Made by a program: the position numbers and the translations under genes
Shown: in pieces, positions 1 to 12,822 of the stretch
Position numbering within the stretch: position 1 is the first letter of the stretch
Layout: the number at the start of each line of letters is the position of its first letter
Assembly: GCA_001972305.1 (NCBI GenBank)
Contig: BDDD01000899.1
Coordinates: forward strand, 363,608-427,607
DNA: 64,000 bases
From: Cephalotus follicularis
Taxonomy: Eukaryota; Streptophyta; Magnoliopsida; Oxalidales; Cephalotaceae
Reading direction: 5' to 3'
The notes under the pieces: generated by a model
Told to the model about the DNA's origin: nothing
The model's database searches: none
The model's input: only the letters and a program-made list of their open reading frames with translations

Positions 1-1769
1 CTAGAAACTTTATTCAAAATATGAAACTTAAACATAAACTGGAAGTTAAAACATAAACCAAAGCTTAAACATAATTCAAAGTCATAAACTAAAAGATATA
101 ATATTGTTTAAATAGGGGTCCTAACATGACCATAAAATAACTAAGCAAAAACGAGTCCATCTCCTAAGTAATCCTTATTATAGGTGACATCTCGCTCATC
201 ACACATTGCCCGGATGCTGTCCCATAGTACCTGCCGCATGAAAACAAAAACGCGGCTGAGCAAACCTTAGTACAGATATAGAATCATAAAATATAAAACG
301 ATAATTTATGAGATAGAAAAAATACCTTAATCTTTAAGTATCGTATACTTTATGCATAAAAATAAAGTAACATTATTTTCAAAATGAGTGAAGGTAAGAA
401 GTCATACAATCAATTCAAACGAGTATTAATTTTCAAGTGTTATTCAATTTTATAATCTAAGTTCAACATCCCAAAACATATTCAAAACGAAAACAACAAA
501 CAGAGACTTATCTGATTCCATAATCTCATTACCGAGATCCGAAGTGCATACACATATGCATAGGTGCAAGGGGTTCATGAGGCCCACATGCCAAACAGAA
601 GGACGTGTGCGTCACTACACAATCAATCCCCAAAATCCGTATCCTTAACATAACATATAACTAGAGTATACCCATACGCCTCTATCACAAAATCGGATCC
701 ATAAATCCACCTCATGGGATTTATTCAAAACAAAGAGAGACTCCGTAGCCGCATCACATTGCTACGGAAATGCCACGTCCCCGTGCCAGGCCCACGACGT
801 GCATATGGTACCTCCATAGGTAAGAAATATCTCTGTGTATATCTTTATTTCAAAAACATTACTTTATTATTTTTAAAATCAATTTAAAAATGTATACACG
901 TTTTCTAAACATTTTCTGGATATAGAAAAATTATCATCTAGCATCAACTTATTTATTTTCCACTATAAAGAGATGATGATTTCATAACCTATCGTAAAAC
1001 ATAACCAAGTTTATAAAACGAGATTATAGTATAAAACAAATTTTAGTTTGATAAATAGATAGCCAAACAAATAAAATCCGTACGTTATCCATAATGTAAA
1101 ACTACATTCTTTTTATCATAATAAAAACAGTAGGAGGGTATCAAGGAACGAAACATCCGTACAAAAACATATTTTAATTCATTTGAGTAAAACCGAAGGA
1201 ATAAGCCAAGAACGAAGAATCCGTACGATATTCATAAAATAAGACCAATATTTTTACTCTAGTAAAATCAATAGGAGTACCAATGAAAGAGTAATCCGTA
1301 CCTTAAGCGATTACAACAAAGATAGATGAATTGATCAACAATTTTAAAAGTCCCTCGAAGCACAAAAATCTAAAAGATGCAATATCATTCATATAAGCAT
1401 TCAAATATCACTTCCAAACATCAAACGTAACTTAATAGTGTTTAAAACAGACTCTAAATCATTTAGACGGACAGACGGATTAGAAAACTTAAAACCAGAA
1501 AGTTTTCTGGACAATTCCAGTCGACTGTAACAGGGTCCAGTAGACTACTCAAAGGTGGCAGTCGACTGTGTGACATAGGCAGCCGACTTCTCAACTGGGT
1601 ATGAATCCAGTCGACTGTGACAGGGGGTCCAGTTGACTGTACAAGGCAAGACAGTCGGCTGCTTCACAAGGTAGTCGACTGTTCTGGGCAACAGAACAGC
1701 AAAAACACAGCAATTCAATTCCAATTTTCTGTCAAACTTCCAATATTACTATACTAGATGATTTTAAAC
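1..1769 (-). mobile_element. Tekay-like LTR, family A, left piece (minus strand)
   Basis: The window opens inside this LTR. Orientation comes from the block around 228-270 (CCGCATG, then AAAACGCGGCTGAGCAAACC), which is the reverse complement of the block near 49678-49715 in the plus-strand 5' LTR of element C. Positions 781-1769 recur at 7044-8021 with only scattered differences. The piece stops at 1769, where Tekay pol begins. With 7044-9145 it rebuilds an LTR of about 3 kb, long like other Tekay LTRs. It has no coding sequence. The lineage is inferred from LTR architecture, because no family A pol lies in the window. Confidence 0.8.
1520..1679. repeat. 21-bp-phased GTCGAC array A1 (8 sites)
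   Basis: Eight copies of GTCGAC or a one-base variant start at 1520, 1540, 1561, 1582, 1610, 1632, 1654 and 1674. The steps are 20, 21, 21, 28, 22, 22 and 20 bp, so two quartets are separated by one longer step. Most sites sit in the decamer CAGTCGACTG or close to it, and the spacers are unrelated. It lies in LTR A. The function is unknown. Confidence 0.85.
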
Positions 1770-1770
1770 C

Positions 1771-4209
1771 AGATATGGGCACTACGAATTTCTGATATTG
1801 CCGTTTGGTTTGACCAATGCTCCTACAACATTTATGTGTCTGATGAACAGAGTGTTCCAACCTTATCTTAATCAGTTTGTTGTGATATTCTTAGATGACA
1901 TCCTGATCTACTCAGAGAGCGTTGAAGAACACATGCAGCACTTGCAGATTGTGTTGTAGATTCTACGGAAGGAACAGCTGTACACCAAATTCAGCAAGTG
2001 CAAATTTTTGCTGGATCATGTGACTTTCTTAGGTCACATAGTGTCGAGTGAAGGATTGTCAGTGGATCCTTCAAAGATTGAAAGCATTGTTGATTGGCCC
2101 CAACCGAGGAACGTTACAAAGGTGCGTAGTTTCTTGGGATTGGCTGGCTACTACCGAAGATTCATCAAGGAGTTCTCGAAACTTGCTACGCCACTGACAC
2201 AATTGACTCAGAAAAAGTCAAGTTTTGTGTGGGATGATTCTTGCGAGGCAAGTTTCCAGGAGTTGAATAGTCGGTTGATTTCAGCTCTAGTGCTGGAATT
2301 ACCTGAAGGTAATGAGGGGTTTACTGTCTATTCTGATGCTTCTGGGAAAGGATTGGGATGCGTTCTTATGCAACATGGAAGGGTGATTGCATACACATCG
2401 AGGAAGCTGAAGCCGTATGAGGAAAACTATCCCGTACACGATCTGGAACTGGCAGCCATAGTATTTGCTTTACAGAAATGGAGGCATTATCTCTATGGGG
2501 CTCAGTTTGAAATCTTTACTGACCACAAGAGCTTAAAATATTTGTTTTCCCAGAAGGAACTTAACATGAGACAGAGGCGATGGGTGGAATTCTTCAATGA
2601 CTACAATTGCAACATCCAATACCACCCGGGAAAGGCAAATGTAGTGGCTGATGCGCTGAGTCGCAAAGCGATGATTGCTAGAGCGGTGGTTTCACAGTGG
2701 AAGCTATTGGAGGAATTTCAGAGATGGAATCCGTTAATGGTTTCCCGTGGAGTTGTAGTGGCAAGTATGAGGGCACAGCCGGAACTTCTAGAGCGTATTC
2801 TGACTGCTCAGTATAGTGATGCTGAATTATGGAGCATCTGTGAGAACCTAGACGCTGATTCTGAGTTCTCCATACATACTGATGGCATGCTGACGTTCCG
2901 AGGGAGGATATGCGTCCCTGATGATGAGACTATCAAGAATGAGCTACTGCACATGGCTCACAAATCGAGATACAGTGTCCACCCAGGAAGTACCAAGATG
3001 TGGCACGACCTGAAGAAGAACTACTGGTGGAGTGGCATGAAGAGAGAGATTGCGAAGTATGTAGCCAGATGTTTGACCTATCAGAGAGTGAAGGCCGAAC
3101 ATCAGAAACCTGCGGGATTGCTACAGTCGCTACCAGTGGTGGAATGGAAATGGGAGCACGTGACCAAGGACTTTGTGTCAGGATTGCCGAGGTCACGGAA
3201 CCAGCATGAGGCGGTGTGGGTTGTTGTGGACAGACTTACTAAGTCCGCTCACTTTCTTCCGATGAACATGACATATTCTATCGAGAAGCTTGCTCGATTG
3301 TATATCCGGGAGATAGTGAGATTGCATGGGGTGCCGGTCAGTATTGTCTGCGACCGAGATGCTAGATTTACTTCAAGGTTCTGGAAGAAGTTCCAAGAAG
3401 CTATGGGAACAACCTTGAACTTCAGTACTGCATTCCACCCACAGACTGACGAACAGTCCGAGCGTACGATTCAGACTCTGGAGGATATGCTTCGGGCTTG
3501 CATGATTGACTTTGCTGGGAGTTGGGAGGATCATCTAGCATTGATTGAGTTCTCTTACAATAACAGTTTCCACACCAGCATCGGAATGGCTCCCTATGAA
3601 GCCTTATATGGGAGGAAATGCAGATCACCTATTTGCTGGGATGAGGTAGGTGAGAGACAAGTGCTGGGACCGGACTTGGTTCAAGAGACCACTGACAAAG
3701 TGGAGATGATCAAGAAGAGACTGCTAGCTGCACAGAGTCGGCAGAAGAGTTACACCGATAACAAGAGAAGAAAGCTAGAGTTTGAGAAGGGAGATCATGT
3801 GTTCTTGAAGATCTCGCCTTCGAAGGGGATATACCGTTTTGGCCTTAAAGGGAAGTTAGCTCCGAGGTACCTTGGACCTTACGAGATACTGGATAGAGTG
3901 GGGGAGGTAGCATACCAGATTGCACTACCACCTAGCTTGTCGGACGTGTACAACGTATTTCATGTTTCCATGTTACAGAAATACGTACCCGACCCATCTC
4001 ACATTTTGAGCTACGACCATGGGTTCATTAGTCCGAGATTGACTTATGAAGAAAGGCCAACGAGGATTATGGATGGTACGGAAAAGGTTCTGAGGAACAA
4101 AACCATCCCTATGGTCAAGGTATTGTGGCATTTTCATGGAGCAGAGGAGGCTACGTGGGAGCGTGAGGAAGAAATGAGGGAGACTTTTCCCCACCTTTTT
4201 GAGATGTGA
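1771..4209 (+). pseudogene. Tekay pol fragment: RT, RNase H, integrase, chromodomain-like tail
   Basis: Translation starts in the RT palm (PFGLTNAP, then the catalytic FLDDIL near 1890). A TAG at 1957-1959 interrupts it; the frame is then open from 2008 to the TGA at 4207-4209. Ty3-type RNase H follows, with acidic residues in SDAS, LELA, TDHKS and VADALSRK. Integrase keeps DRLTKS, CDRDARF and the glutamate of QSERTIQ. The N-terminal zinc finger has CLTYQ where the family has CxxC, so the second cysteine is lost. The C-terminus (about residues 680-733) resembles the divergent Tekay chromodomain and ends EEATWERE...FPHLF. The 5' truncation, the stop and the lost cysteine make this a dead copy. 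Confidence 0.9.
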
Positions 4210-4241
4210 TGTAAGAGCTAAATTTGAGGACGAATTTTCTT

Positions 4242-4255
4242 TAAGGAGGGAGGAA
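4242..4255 (+). other. Polypurine tract of element B
   Basis: AAGGAGGGAGGAA lies directly before the LTR start TGTAAGAACC, 33 bp after the pol stop codon. This is the expected place for plus-strand DNA priming. Confidence 0.85.
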
Positions 4256-4427
4256 TGTAAGAACCGCAAATTCAATTCGTGTACATTGTAATAATGATTA
4301 ATAAAATGTGCACTTATTTGAATTTAATGTCCAATTATGGCAATTTGTGTTTGATAATTTCTTGGGATGAATTGGGATGCAAGTTGGTGGAAATCCAACT
4401 TAAGAAACTCTAAAAATAGCCTTGACA

Positions 4428-4551
4428 GCCGACTGCCACAGGGGTGAAGTCGACTGCCTGGCTTATGAAGGAGCAGTCGACTGTCACAGGGGAACAGTCG
4501 ACTGGCTGATGCGTGTTGAGGACAGTCGACTGGCCCATGCATCCAGTCGAC
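4428..4551. repeat. Paired 21-bp GTCGAC array B1 (6 sites)
   Basis: Hexamers start at 4428 (GCCGAC), 4449, 4476, 4497, 4525 and 4546. The steps are 21, 27, 21, 28 and 21: three pairs 21 bp apart with 27-28 bp between pairs. Most are embedded in CAGTCGACTG. The array lies close to the LTR 5' end, in the presumed U3. Confidence 0.85.
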
Positions 4552-5593
4552 TGGAATTTCGACAGAACAGGTGTCTGTGCAGGTGTAAAATAGAACTTGA
4601 GCGTGGCACTTAATGAGACAGGTGTCGTGGGCATGCACCAGCTGCCATGACATGCAAGGAGATCCCTTGCATGTGCTCTGCATCTTGCAGACTTGCCACC
4701 TGCAAGAATCAAGAAAGAAAAGGTAAGAGACAAAGACATGTGAGGGAGAGAAGGAAGGTGAGAAATATGGAGTGAATGAACCTGAAGAATTCTAAAATCC
4801 TAAGACCTCTATATCATCTGAATGTGAGCTGAGAAAGAGTGTTAGAAACACTAGAGATTGAAAGAATTGCTGGAAATTGTGGAGAGCTTGCATTGGAAGG
4901 TTAAAGTAGAACTCAAGGAAGAAGGAACTTGGGATCTTTGGACTCCTTCCTGGTAAGTTCGAATTCGAACTCCCTATGTTGTTGAAATCTGACAGTAAGG
5001 TTAGGAGAATGCTTAATATTCTGATTAACATGATTGGTTAACATTCTTCTAGGATTATAGAAATTGATATGGAATGTAGCACTTGGTTCAAGTAAATGAA
5101 TATGCAATCTCTAAATTGGTTAGAAGGTTGTTGTTAGTTCCATAATAAGCTACTGAATTCCTTATGGATATACAAACACATCTACTGGCCACTTAAGAGA
5201 TAATGGATTGAAATAGTTGATAAGTAAATAAGATGTGGTAAAAAGGAAGTGGATATATGCTTAATGAACAAATGACTTAAGCTACTGATTATAATGGCTA
5301 TAAGTGTTTACTGAATCTACTGTTACTGTTGCATGTATCCATAAACATGCATAGATTGAATTGCTGAGATTAAGAAGGATTGTTGGTGAAAGCTTGGAAA
5401 AAAGGCTTTGGAAACCTTAAAGAGAAAAATCACTCAATTGATCTTGGGATAGCATCTGAGGTAGGGGTAGTGTTATGTTTTGGAAGATATGTTCATGCAT
5501 TTCATGTATGGTACTTTCTACTTGCATTGAACTGATTTGGCATTGGATTGCATTACACATCAACTGTTATGCCTGCAATTCTGGGCAAAAACA

Positions 5594-5702
5594 GTCGACT
5601 GCCATTGAAAGCGGTCGACTACACAATTGATACAGTCGACTGTCAAGGCCTGGCAGTCGACTACACATCCCAACAGCCGACTGGTTCTTGAAGGCAGTCG
5701 AC
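5594..5702. repeat. 21-bp-phased GTCGAC array B2 (6 sites)
   Basis: Hexamers start at 5594, 5614, 5635, 5656, 5676 (GCCGAC) and 5697, giving steps of 20, 21, 21, 20 and 21. This is the most even array in the window, about 1.34 kb into the LTR of element B. Confidence 0.85.
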
Positions 5703-7043
5703 TGTCTGGGCAGAAATTGCATAACAACTGATTGAATTGCTACTGTTTTGCATTGCTATTGATCTGTATATACTACCATCATATAGTATGCACTGTTTGA
5801 TGTTATTTAACATCATTATTACTGATATTTCACTGATCGAATGAAACTATGTGCTATGTGCACAATTTTATGGTTTAACCCCCATTTTCAAATGAAGAAT
5901 TATTATTCATAAGAATTACTGCTTTAATTAATGTTACTGAATATGCTACTTATGTTAGTATATACTGTTGGGTGCTATTAACACCACTGCTACTGAGTAT
6001 TTAAAGGTTGAAACCCTTTATGGGCCTTGAACCAAAAATTATGATAATTACTATCATTTTCAAAAGAACACTTATTGTTAAAGGAACCACTGATTTTCCT
6101 CCTACATGAGAGGTATCTACTGTTTTGTTTCCTCACCTGGAAACCACTACTGTATTGATATCGTTTCCTCACATGAGATGTACGATTACTGAAATGTTAT
6201 ATGTTTCTAAAGAAAACACCTTGATATTGTATATTGATTATATATGTAATATTATTACTGATTGTACAGATTGAATTGATTGCCTATGTTACTGCCGTAG
6301 TTAGTGATGGAGGATATCACTGATTATGGATGTGATCCTGGGTGCCAGGAATTGGCCAGAGTATCACCCCACTGTCTGCAATTGCAGAAATTACTGTTAA
6401 ACTACCCGCCAACGCCGGTAGTAAATGTTACCTGTTCTATCATCCTCGGTGCATAGGGTGATAGTTAGGTGGTACGCAATTGGTGCTAGGAGTTAGCGAT
6501 ATGCCACACCCAAACCACTGAATGAATTGATTGTACCCTTGTGCGGTATCTTTGCATATGTACTGTTTATGGCCACTTGGCATGATTGCTTACATATTGG
6601 CTCACTGAAATGTTATTTTATATAAACTGTCATACATGTTGCATTTATATATATTCCTCGGCATGCATTATCTTCCTACTTAGACAAGTGAGGACAACGG
6701 CTAACCCCTACAATTACAGATTGAGCAAGGACGTTGGAGCTTGCTGCTGAAGCTTGGAAAGCTTCTGCTTATCTTTTAAGGTTGTTATTACTTTTAATGT
6801 GTTGTAATGAATGAACGAATCATACCTCGTTTATGTTGTTTCCTTATGTTAAGGATGATGTTTGAATTATACCGCACGTAGTATGGGATGCGTGCGGATG
6901 GCTTGTAATTTTATATTCCGGCTTATTGACTGCTTCCGCATATTGTTTAATTACTGTTAAATGAAATGCTGGAATGTATGTTTAATACTGATATCACCAT
7001 ATATGTTGTCTAATGGTAAGTGAACGAAAAACGGGGCGTCACA

Positions 7044-9145
7044 CCGTGCCAGGCCCACGACGTGCCTATGGTACCTCCATAGGTAGGGAATATCTCTGTG
7101 TATATCTTTATTTCAAAAACATTACTTTATTATTTTTAAAATCAATTTAAAAATGTATACACATTTTCTGGATATAGCAAAATTATCATCTAGCATGAAT
7201 TCATTTATTTTCCACTATAAAGAGATGATCATTTCATAACCTATCGTAAAACATAACCAAGTCTATAAGACGAGATTATAGTATAAAACAAATTTTAGTT
7301 TGATAAATCGATAGCCAAAGAAAGAAAATTCGTACATTATCCATAATGTAAAACCACATTCTTTTTATCATAATAAAAACAGTGGGAGAGTATCAAGGAA
7401 CGAAACATCCGTACAAAAACATATTTTAATTCATTTCAGTAAAACTGAAGGAATAAGCCAAGAACGAAGAATCCGTACGAAATTCATAAAATAAGACTAA
7501 TATTTTTACTCTAGTAAAATCAATAGGAGTACCAATGAAAGAGTAATCCGTACCTTAAGCGATTACAACAAAGATAGATGAATTGATCAACAATTTTAAA
7601 AGTCCCTCGAAGCACAAAAATCTAAAAGATGCAATAATATTCATATAAGCATTCAAATTTCACTTCCAAACATCAAACGTAACTTAATAGTGTTTAAAAC
7701 AGACTCTAAATCATTTAGACGGACAGAGGGATTAGAAAACTTAAAACCAGAAAGTTTTCTGGACAATTCCAGTCGACTGTAACAGGGTCCAGTAGACTAC
7801 TCAAAGGTGGCAGTCGACTGTGTGACATAGGCAGCCGACTTCTCAACTGGGTATGAATCCAGTCGACTGTGACAGGGGGTCCAGTCGACTGTGCAAGGCA
7901 AGACAGTCGGCTGCTTCACAAGGCAGTCGACTGTTCTGGGCAACAGAACAGCAAAAACACAGCAATTCAATTCCAATTTTCTGTCAAACTTCCAATATTA
8001 CTATACTAGATGATTTTAAACATTTACATAGGACTTATGTGACTTATCAGTTGCATTTAAACATCCAGAAATCATGCAGTGGGTGATCTTTCTTTTAAGG
8101 GAAGCAAACTCTACTTCATAGCATGCTTAACTATTAATCAATTTCCTGTCAAACACTAACTATTAAGTTTAAAACCTGTTTACTGCCATTATTAGACTTT
8201 CCAGGACTTACTAACAATCTCATAACAGTAACAAAACATGCATGGCAGGAAATCAAACTAAAACTCACTAGCAACCATATGAACATGCATTGGATATCAT
8301 TAAACTATTTTTAATTGTTAAACCATAATAACAGAGGAAACCAACCTGATTCAGTGAAGCAAAAGAGACAATAACAGGTTCTAATCCTTGCAAATTCGGC
8401 TACCAAGAGAGAGGTACACAATGGAGGCACAACAATGCATAATAACATACATATATAATATGGGAAAGTTAATTTAGGTCATGGTAAGCCAAAAAGGAAA
8501 TCAAAACCTGTTATGATAAGGAAAAGGAGCAACATTTCGGGATTGACAGGGAGAAAAGAAGGCAAGAAATCTGTTTTGGGAGAGGAGGAAAGCAAGAGTA
8601 CGGGAGAGGGAGGGAAAGAAGGAATAAGGAAAAAAAAATAAGTCGTTAACAAATTTGCCATAATACTCTTATTTTGCCATATTTCTTTTCGAATTTAAAA
8701 CACTTTTGCCATATTAATAATTAATCTAATTTATAATACAACAATTGATTTTATTTTCCCCCTAATTCATCTTCCAATAATTTATCAAAATCCCAGAGAT
8801 GGTATTATTTAGCCAAGTCATAAAAGCCCAAAAATAAAAAGATTTGTTTTCCAATTAAAACAATTTCACCACGTTACTAATAAAAACCAATTTAATATTT
8901 ATACGAAACATAATTCAATTAATTTTTACCTATTCATAAACATAATCCAACCAATATTCACCAACCATATAATACAAGACAATAGATTTTTGTTTTTCCA
9001 ACAATCATATCCTAATAAAATAAAAGCCCTAAATTTAAAATCACATAACCCAAGGAACACATTATGCCACAACAAAATATGCTAACACAACCAATAAATC
9101 AAATTTAAAATCCGAAATATGCACGTGAACGAACGGGGTATTACA
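7044..9145 (-). mobile_element. Tekay-like LTR, family A, right piece (minus strand)
   Basis: Positions 7044-8021 repeat 781-1769. Unique LTR sequence continues to GGGGTATTACA at 9145, the reverse complement of an LTR start TGTAATACCCC, like the start of element C (TGTAATACCC at 48335). The purine-rich stretch around 8520-8630 is the reverse complement of a pyrimidine-rich leader like the one in the element C LTR (near 54970-55080). That supports minus orientation and a transcription start region there. There is no coding sequence. Confidence 0.8.
7772..7931. repeat. 21-bp-phased GTCGAC array A2 (8 sites)
   Basis: This is the duplicate of array A1. Sites start at 7772, 7792, 7813, 7834, 7862, 7884, 7906 and 7926, with the same spacing (20, 21, 21, 28, 22, 22, 20). 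The GTTGAC of A1 at 1632 is an intact GTCGAC here (7884). The array lies 1.2-1.4 kb inside the LTR 5' end. Confidence 0.85.
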
Positions 9146-10925
9146 AGTGGTATGAAAGATACTAATTGGCATTAATTGAACCTTAATTTTATTTTTGTTG
9201 GATTGTTTGGTATGTCTTTAACCTAGGGCAAAATTTTCAACTCCTAACCCTAAAGTGAAATTGACAAAATGAGATCATTGCGAATTTCTATTCATGCTGA
9301 TTTTTTGTCAATGGATTGAACTTGAGTAAATGTCTATTCACTTGGATTGTTTGATGATCCAAAGGCTAATACATTGGATGTTGATGATGCATGGGGCATT
9401 CTAACATCCTTCTGTATGGTTTAGGATTTTAAACGGACCTTCGAAAGTTCATTGTAATAGTGCAATTTTTATTCAAGGGGAATAGTCAAATATGAGTTTA
9501 TTCTAATATAAAATTGCATAGTTTTCACTTGATTAAACCCTTAAATGGGATTGATCTTTGAATGTATAGTTGAACTACATATAGCGTAGGTAGATATTTA
9601 TTTATTTAGTGGGAGTGAAATTCCCTTTTGGATGGTAGATAAATCAACAATCCATTGGATATTAAATTCTTACGTGTTTATTCATTAAATATATTGTGTT
9701 ATATTTTTTGAATTTCTTATGCATGCGCTTGGGACTAGGCTTAGATGTTGTGATTTCTTTTATGTATGTTATTTAAATGCTTTATTGTGATGGAATTCAT
9801 TTGGTTTGTAACAAGGCTGTCTACGTGCGCCAATAATTTTTCTTGTCCTTTAAATTCTTATAGTAGAATTTCTCTTCTCCCCTTTTATTGTATTCTTAGG
9901 TTTTAATGCATTTTTCAATGTAATTTTTTAATGGTGGTGCAATGAAGAATGAAGAGGGGATCAAGAAGAATGCAAGACCATCTGAAGGCCATGTATGCGT
10001 GGTACAATATTGTAATAAAGTAGATTTTTAAATGATATCACATAGGAGACCCGGTGGTCACGTTTGGCTCACGTGATCACCCTAATGGATAAGTTCCAAG
10101 TCAGGCCATTTTATATGTTGCATGAGATGGATGTCTTTTCTATTTATCCAAACACGTCTGAGCATGCTAAGCCATCCAAATGGGATTGGAAGATAATAAC
10201 TTATCTGATAACAACTTTGGTAAAAACTTAAAAATGTGAGACCTAAATCCCTCCAAAATATATGAAAATAATAAGTCCATAAGCGGTGGGGCACAGTCGG
10301 TGTCCTGTCGTTGGCCTTCCACATTCATCGTTGAATGGTGTTGATATATTAGGGGTAGCACAACACTCGGTTGAGGTCCTCCATATAACCATTTCTATTC
10401 CATTTCAGTGTGAAGTGCACTGGAATGAAATAGTCATGTTTTGGTACTCCGACAAGCACACTTATGGGTATCAAAACATGTTCATTTCTTTGAGGATCGT
10501 GGGTCTGACTTATACCAAGATCTTATGGTGATCATCAGCGAAAGCTGAGACCATAAAGGCCGGTAGGCCAAATATAGTATCGGATCTTACATTATGGGCA
10601 AGAGGTCCTTATGTAAATTGACACTCGTGTCTACCTATTTTTCTTATTGTGGTTATTGTCAGCCAAAGATGAGGCCATGATAAGCGAAATAGATTCCGAT
10701 CCCTACTAAGAAGCAAGGGGCTTTCTGAATCCCACATGGAGGTGTGGGATATGATTAGAATAGTGGGATGAGCCATAAATTCTAAAGACCAAGAATTATG
10801 GTAATAACTAATTATGGAACGTTTTGCTAATTTCTTTCTCATGTTTCCTCCTTGTAGGTTGCTAGATTCATATATATTCTGCAATTATATCTGTAAGCAC
10901 CGCAATAGCACGAATACATGAGACA
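9146..10925. other. Non-coding stretch before the copia fragment
   Basis: I see no gene here. It is AT-rich sequence with short stop-rich frames. The part nearest the copia gag (about 10250-10900) may be a decayed LTR or leader of that element, but I could not define LTR ends or a second copy. A weak Met-tRNA-like primer word (TGGTATGAAAGAT) just after 9145 is discussed under rejected items. Confidence 0.4.
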
Positions 10926-12822
10926 AATAAGCTAAAGGGTCCAAACTCTTTGGATTGGCAGCGCAATCTGCGCCTTGTACTCACGAGTGTGAAGCTAGCT
11001 CATGTGATGACTGATACAACCCTGGTTTTGGGAGCTAGCCCAACCAAAAAGCATAAGGCCAAAGTGGCCAAATTGTTAGACGAGGGTCAGCAGGCTCGAT
11101 GCTTAGCAATTACGGGTATGGTCCCGGAATTGCAATGACAACTCTTGGTGCCATACTTCTGAGACTACAGGAGTTATATGGTGTTGGATCTAGAACCCAA
11201 CGGTTCAACTTATCCCGTCAACTCTTCCGGTTGAAAATGCCCGAGTGAGCATCAATCCATGCTCCTGGGCTGAAGGTGATTGATCTATTTGAGCAGCTGG
11301 CTCGGTTAGATCTAATCATGGATGACGGTTATTATATTGATGTGATGTTTTCGTCCCTCCCTCGGACATTCTCCCATTTCATCACAAATTTCCACATGAA
11401 CAAGGTGGAGTGTTCTCTATCTGAACTTGTGGAAATGCTTTGTACGGCCGAAGCTGACATGGACCATGGGAAGTCCAAGCCACATGTGAAGATGCTTCCA
11501 TCTTCTTCTACTTGGACAGCCCCCAAAAGGGGTGAATCTGCCAGATCCAAGTCCAAGGGTAAGGGAAAGGGGCCCATGAAGAAGAAATGGAAGAAACAAC
11601 TGAGAGTAGTGGGCGGGGATGAGATCCAAAATAGGATCTGACAGCTTTGTGATGAGAAGGCCTGCTATTACTATGGAAAGCAAGGCCACTGGAGATCAAA
11701 GTGTCCTGAACTCTGAAAGTTCAATGTAGGAGGTGCCTCTGGTTTAGGTACTTTTATGATTGAATCATTTCTAGCTTGTAATGTTAGTTCAACTTGGGTA
11801 GTTGACTCTGGTTGTGGGACTAACATTTGCAACTCGTTGAAGGGACTAAGAGGAGCTAGATAGCTTGGAGCAGCTGAAGCATTGGACTTACGCCTAGGTG
11901 ATGGGTCGTGGATTCACACCAGCTATGTGGGTATTTTTGAGTTATGTTTTGTTAATGGGCATGTATTAAAACTCGATCCTTGTTATTTTGTAATGAATCT
12001 TGTAAGGAATGTTGTATCACTTTCCTATTTGTATAAGATTTGTTGGATGATGACCTTTACTGCATATGGTTATAGTCTTATACATGATCAGATTCTTGTA
12101 TGTGAATGGCACATACATAACGGGATATATGTTTTAAATACAAATGAACCAATGGCCTTAAAAATTCAATCAAGAAATAATAAAAGACAAAGAGAGATCA
12201 TTGATGTAAACCCTTCATACATATGGCATTATAGATTAGGTCATTCTAGCGAGGCTAGATTGACACTGTTGGTTAAGGATGGTCTTTTGGACATCCAGGA
12301 CGTGGAGTCCTTTCCAACTCGTGAGCCATGTTTGATTGACATGATGACCAAATATCCCTTCTCCGGGGTGGGAGAAAGGGCAGTGGAAATATTGGGACTT
12401 GTCCACACCGACATTTGCGGTCCAATGTCGGTTAATAGGTAAGGAGGTTTTCCCTACATCATCACCTTTGCCGATGATTTATCACAGTGTGGGTACATGT
12501 TTCTAATGAAACATAAGTTTGAATATTTTGAGAGATTTAAAGAATTCAGACTAGAAGTAGAGAAGCAGATGGGGAAGCCCATCAAAATACTTCAGAGTGA
12601 TCAAGGGGGCGATTACCTATCTACTGAATTCCAGGGTTATCTGGGATAAAAAAATTCTCTCAGTGGACCCCTCCCAGAACACCACAACATAATGGTGAAT
12701 CTGAACGGAGGAATAAGAACTTGATGAATATGGTCTGGTTCATGATGTCTTTTGCTGATCTTCTAATCTCATTATGGGGTTATGCACTGCAGTCGGTAGC
12801 GCACATCCTAAACCGGATTCAA
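10926..12822 (+). pseudogene. Decayed Ty1/copia gag-protease-integrase fragment
   Basis: Copia signatures occur in order but in several frames. Gag begins near 10950 (DWQRNLRLVL) and continues at 11276-11641 with the usual capsid-like segment (LPRTFSHFITNFHMNK) and a basic tail. A zinc knuckle (CYYYGKQGHWRSKC, first cysteine pair altered) sits near 11665-11707. Aspartic protease is seen as VVDSGC near 11800. The pre-integrase segment is WHYRLGHSS, near 12225-12250. The integrase core follows (HTDICGP, LQSDQGGDY) with further frame breaks up to about 12820. RT and RNase H are absent: the fragment is cut off at a join to an LTR of family F. It is inactive. Confidence 0.85.

Larger units (their letters stand above)
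1770..7043 (+). mobile_element. 5'-truncated Tekay-lineage Ty3/gypsy element B
   Basis: The element runs from the middle of reverse transcriptase through RNase H, integrase and a chromodomain-like tail, then a polypurine tract and a 2.8 kb 3' LTR. The 5' LTR, primer site, gag, protease and N-terminal RT are missing. The left end is an abrupt join to LTR A in mid-codon. The right end is a canonical LTR terminus (GTCACA) joined to a second copy of the LTR A sequence. It cannot be autonomous. The pol tail and the long LTR place it in Tekay/Del. Confidence 0.88.
4256..7043 (+). repeat. 3' LTR of element B (2788 bp)
   Basis: The LTR runs from TGTAAGAACC to CGGGGCGTCACA, with canonical TG...CA ends. 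It holds two GTCGAC arrays, one about 170 bp and one about 1.34 kb from its start, and is otherwise AT-rich and non-coding. The 2.8 kb length fits Tekay. There is no matching 5' LTR in the window, so age cannot be estimated from LTR divergence. Confidence 0.85.

Noticed and set aside
1520..1679. CRISPR-like repeat-spacer array
   Set aside because: The palindrome-plus-variable-spacer look is superficial. Repeats are only about 10 bp and degenerate, the unit is 21 bp, the arrays sit in plant LTRs, and there are no cas genes.
2008..4209. A 733-codon open frame as a possible host gene
   Set aside because: It is Tekay pol from RT to the chromodomain-like tail, followed by a polypurine tract and an LTR.
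9146..9162. Met-tRNA primer site right after 9145 (TGGTATGAAAGAT)
   Set aside because: The preceding LTR is in minus orientation, so its plus-side end is the wrong end for a primer site, and the match to TGGTATCAGAGC is poor.
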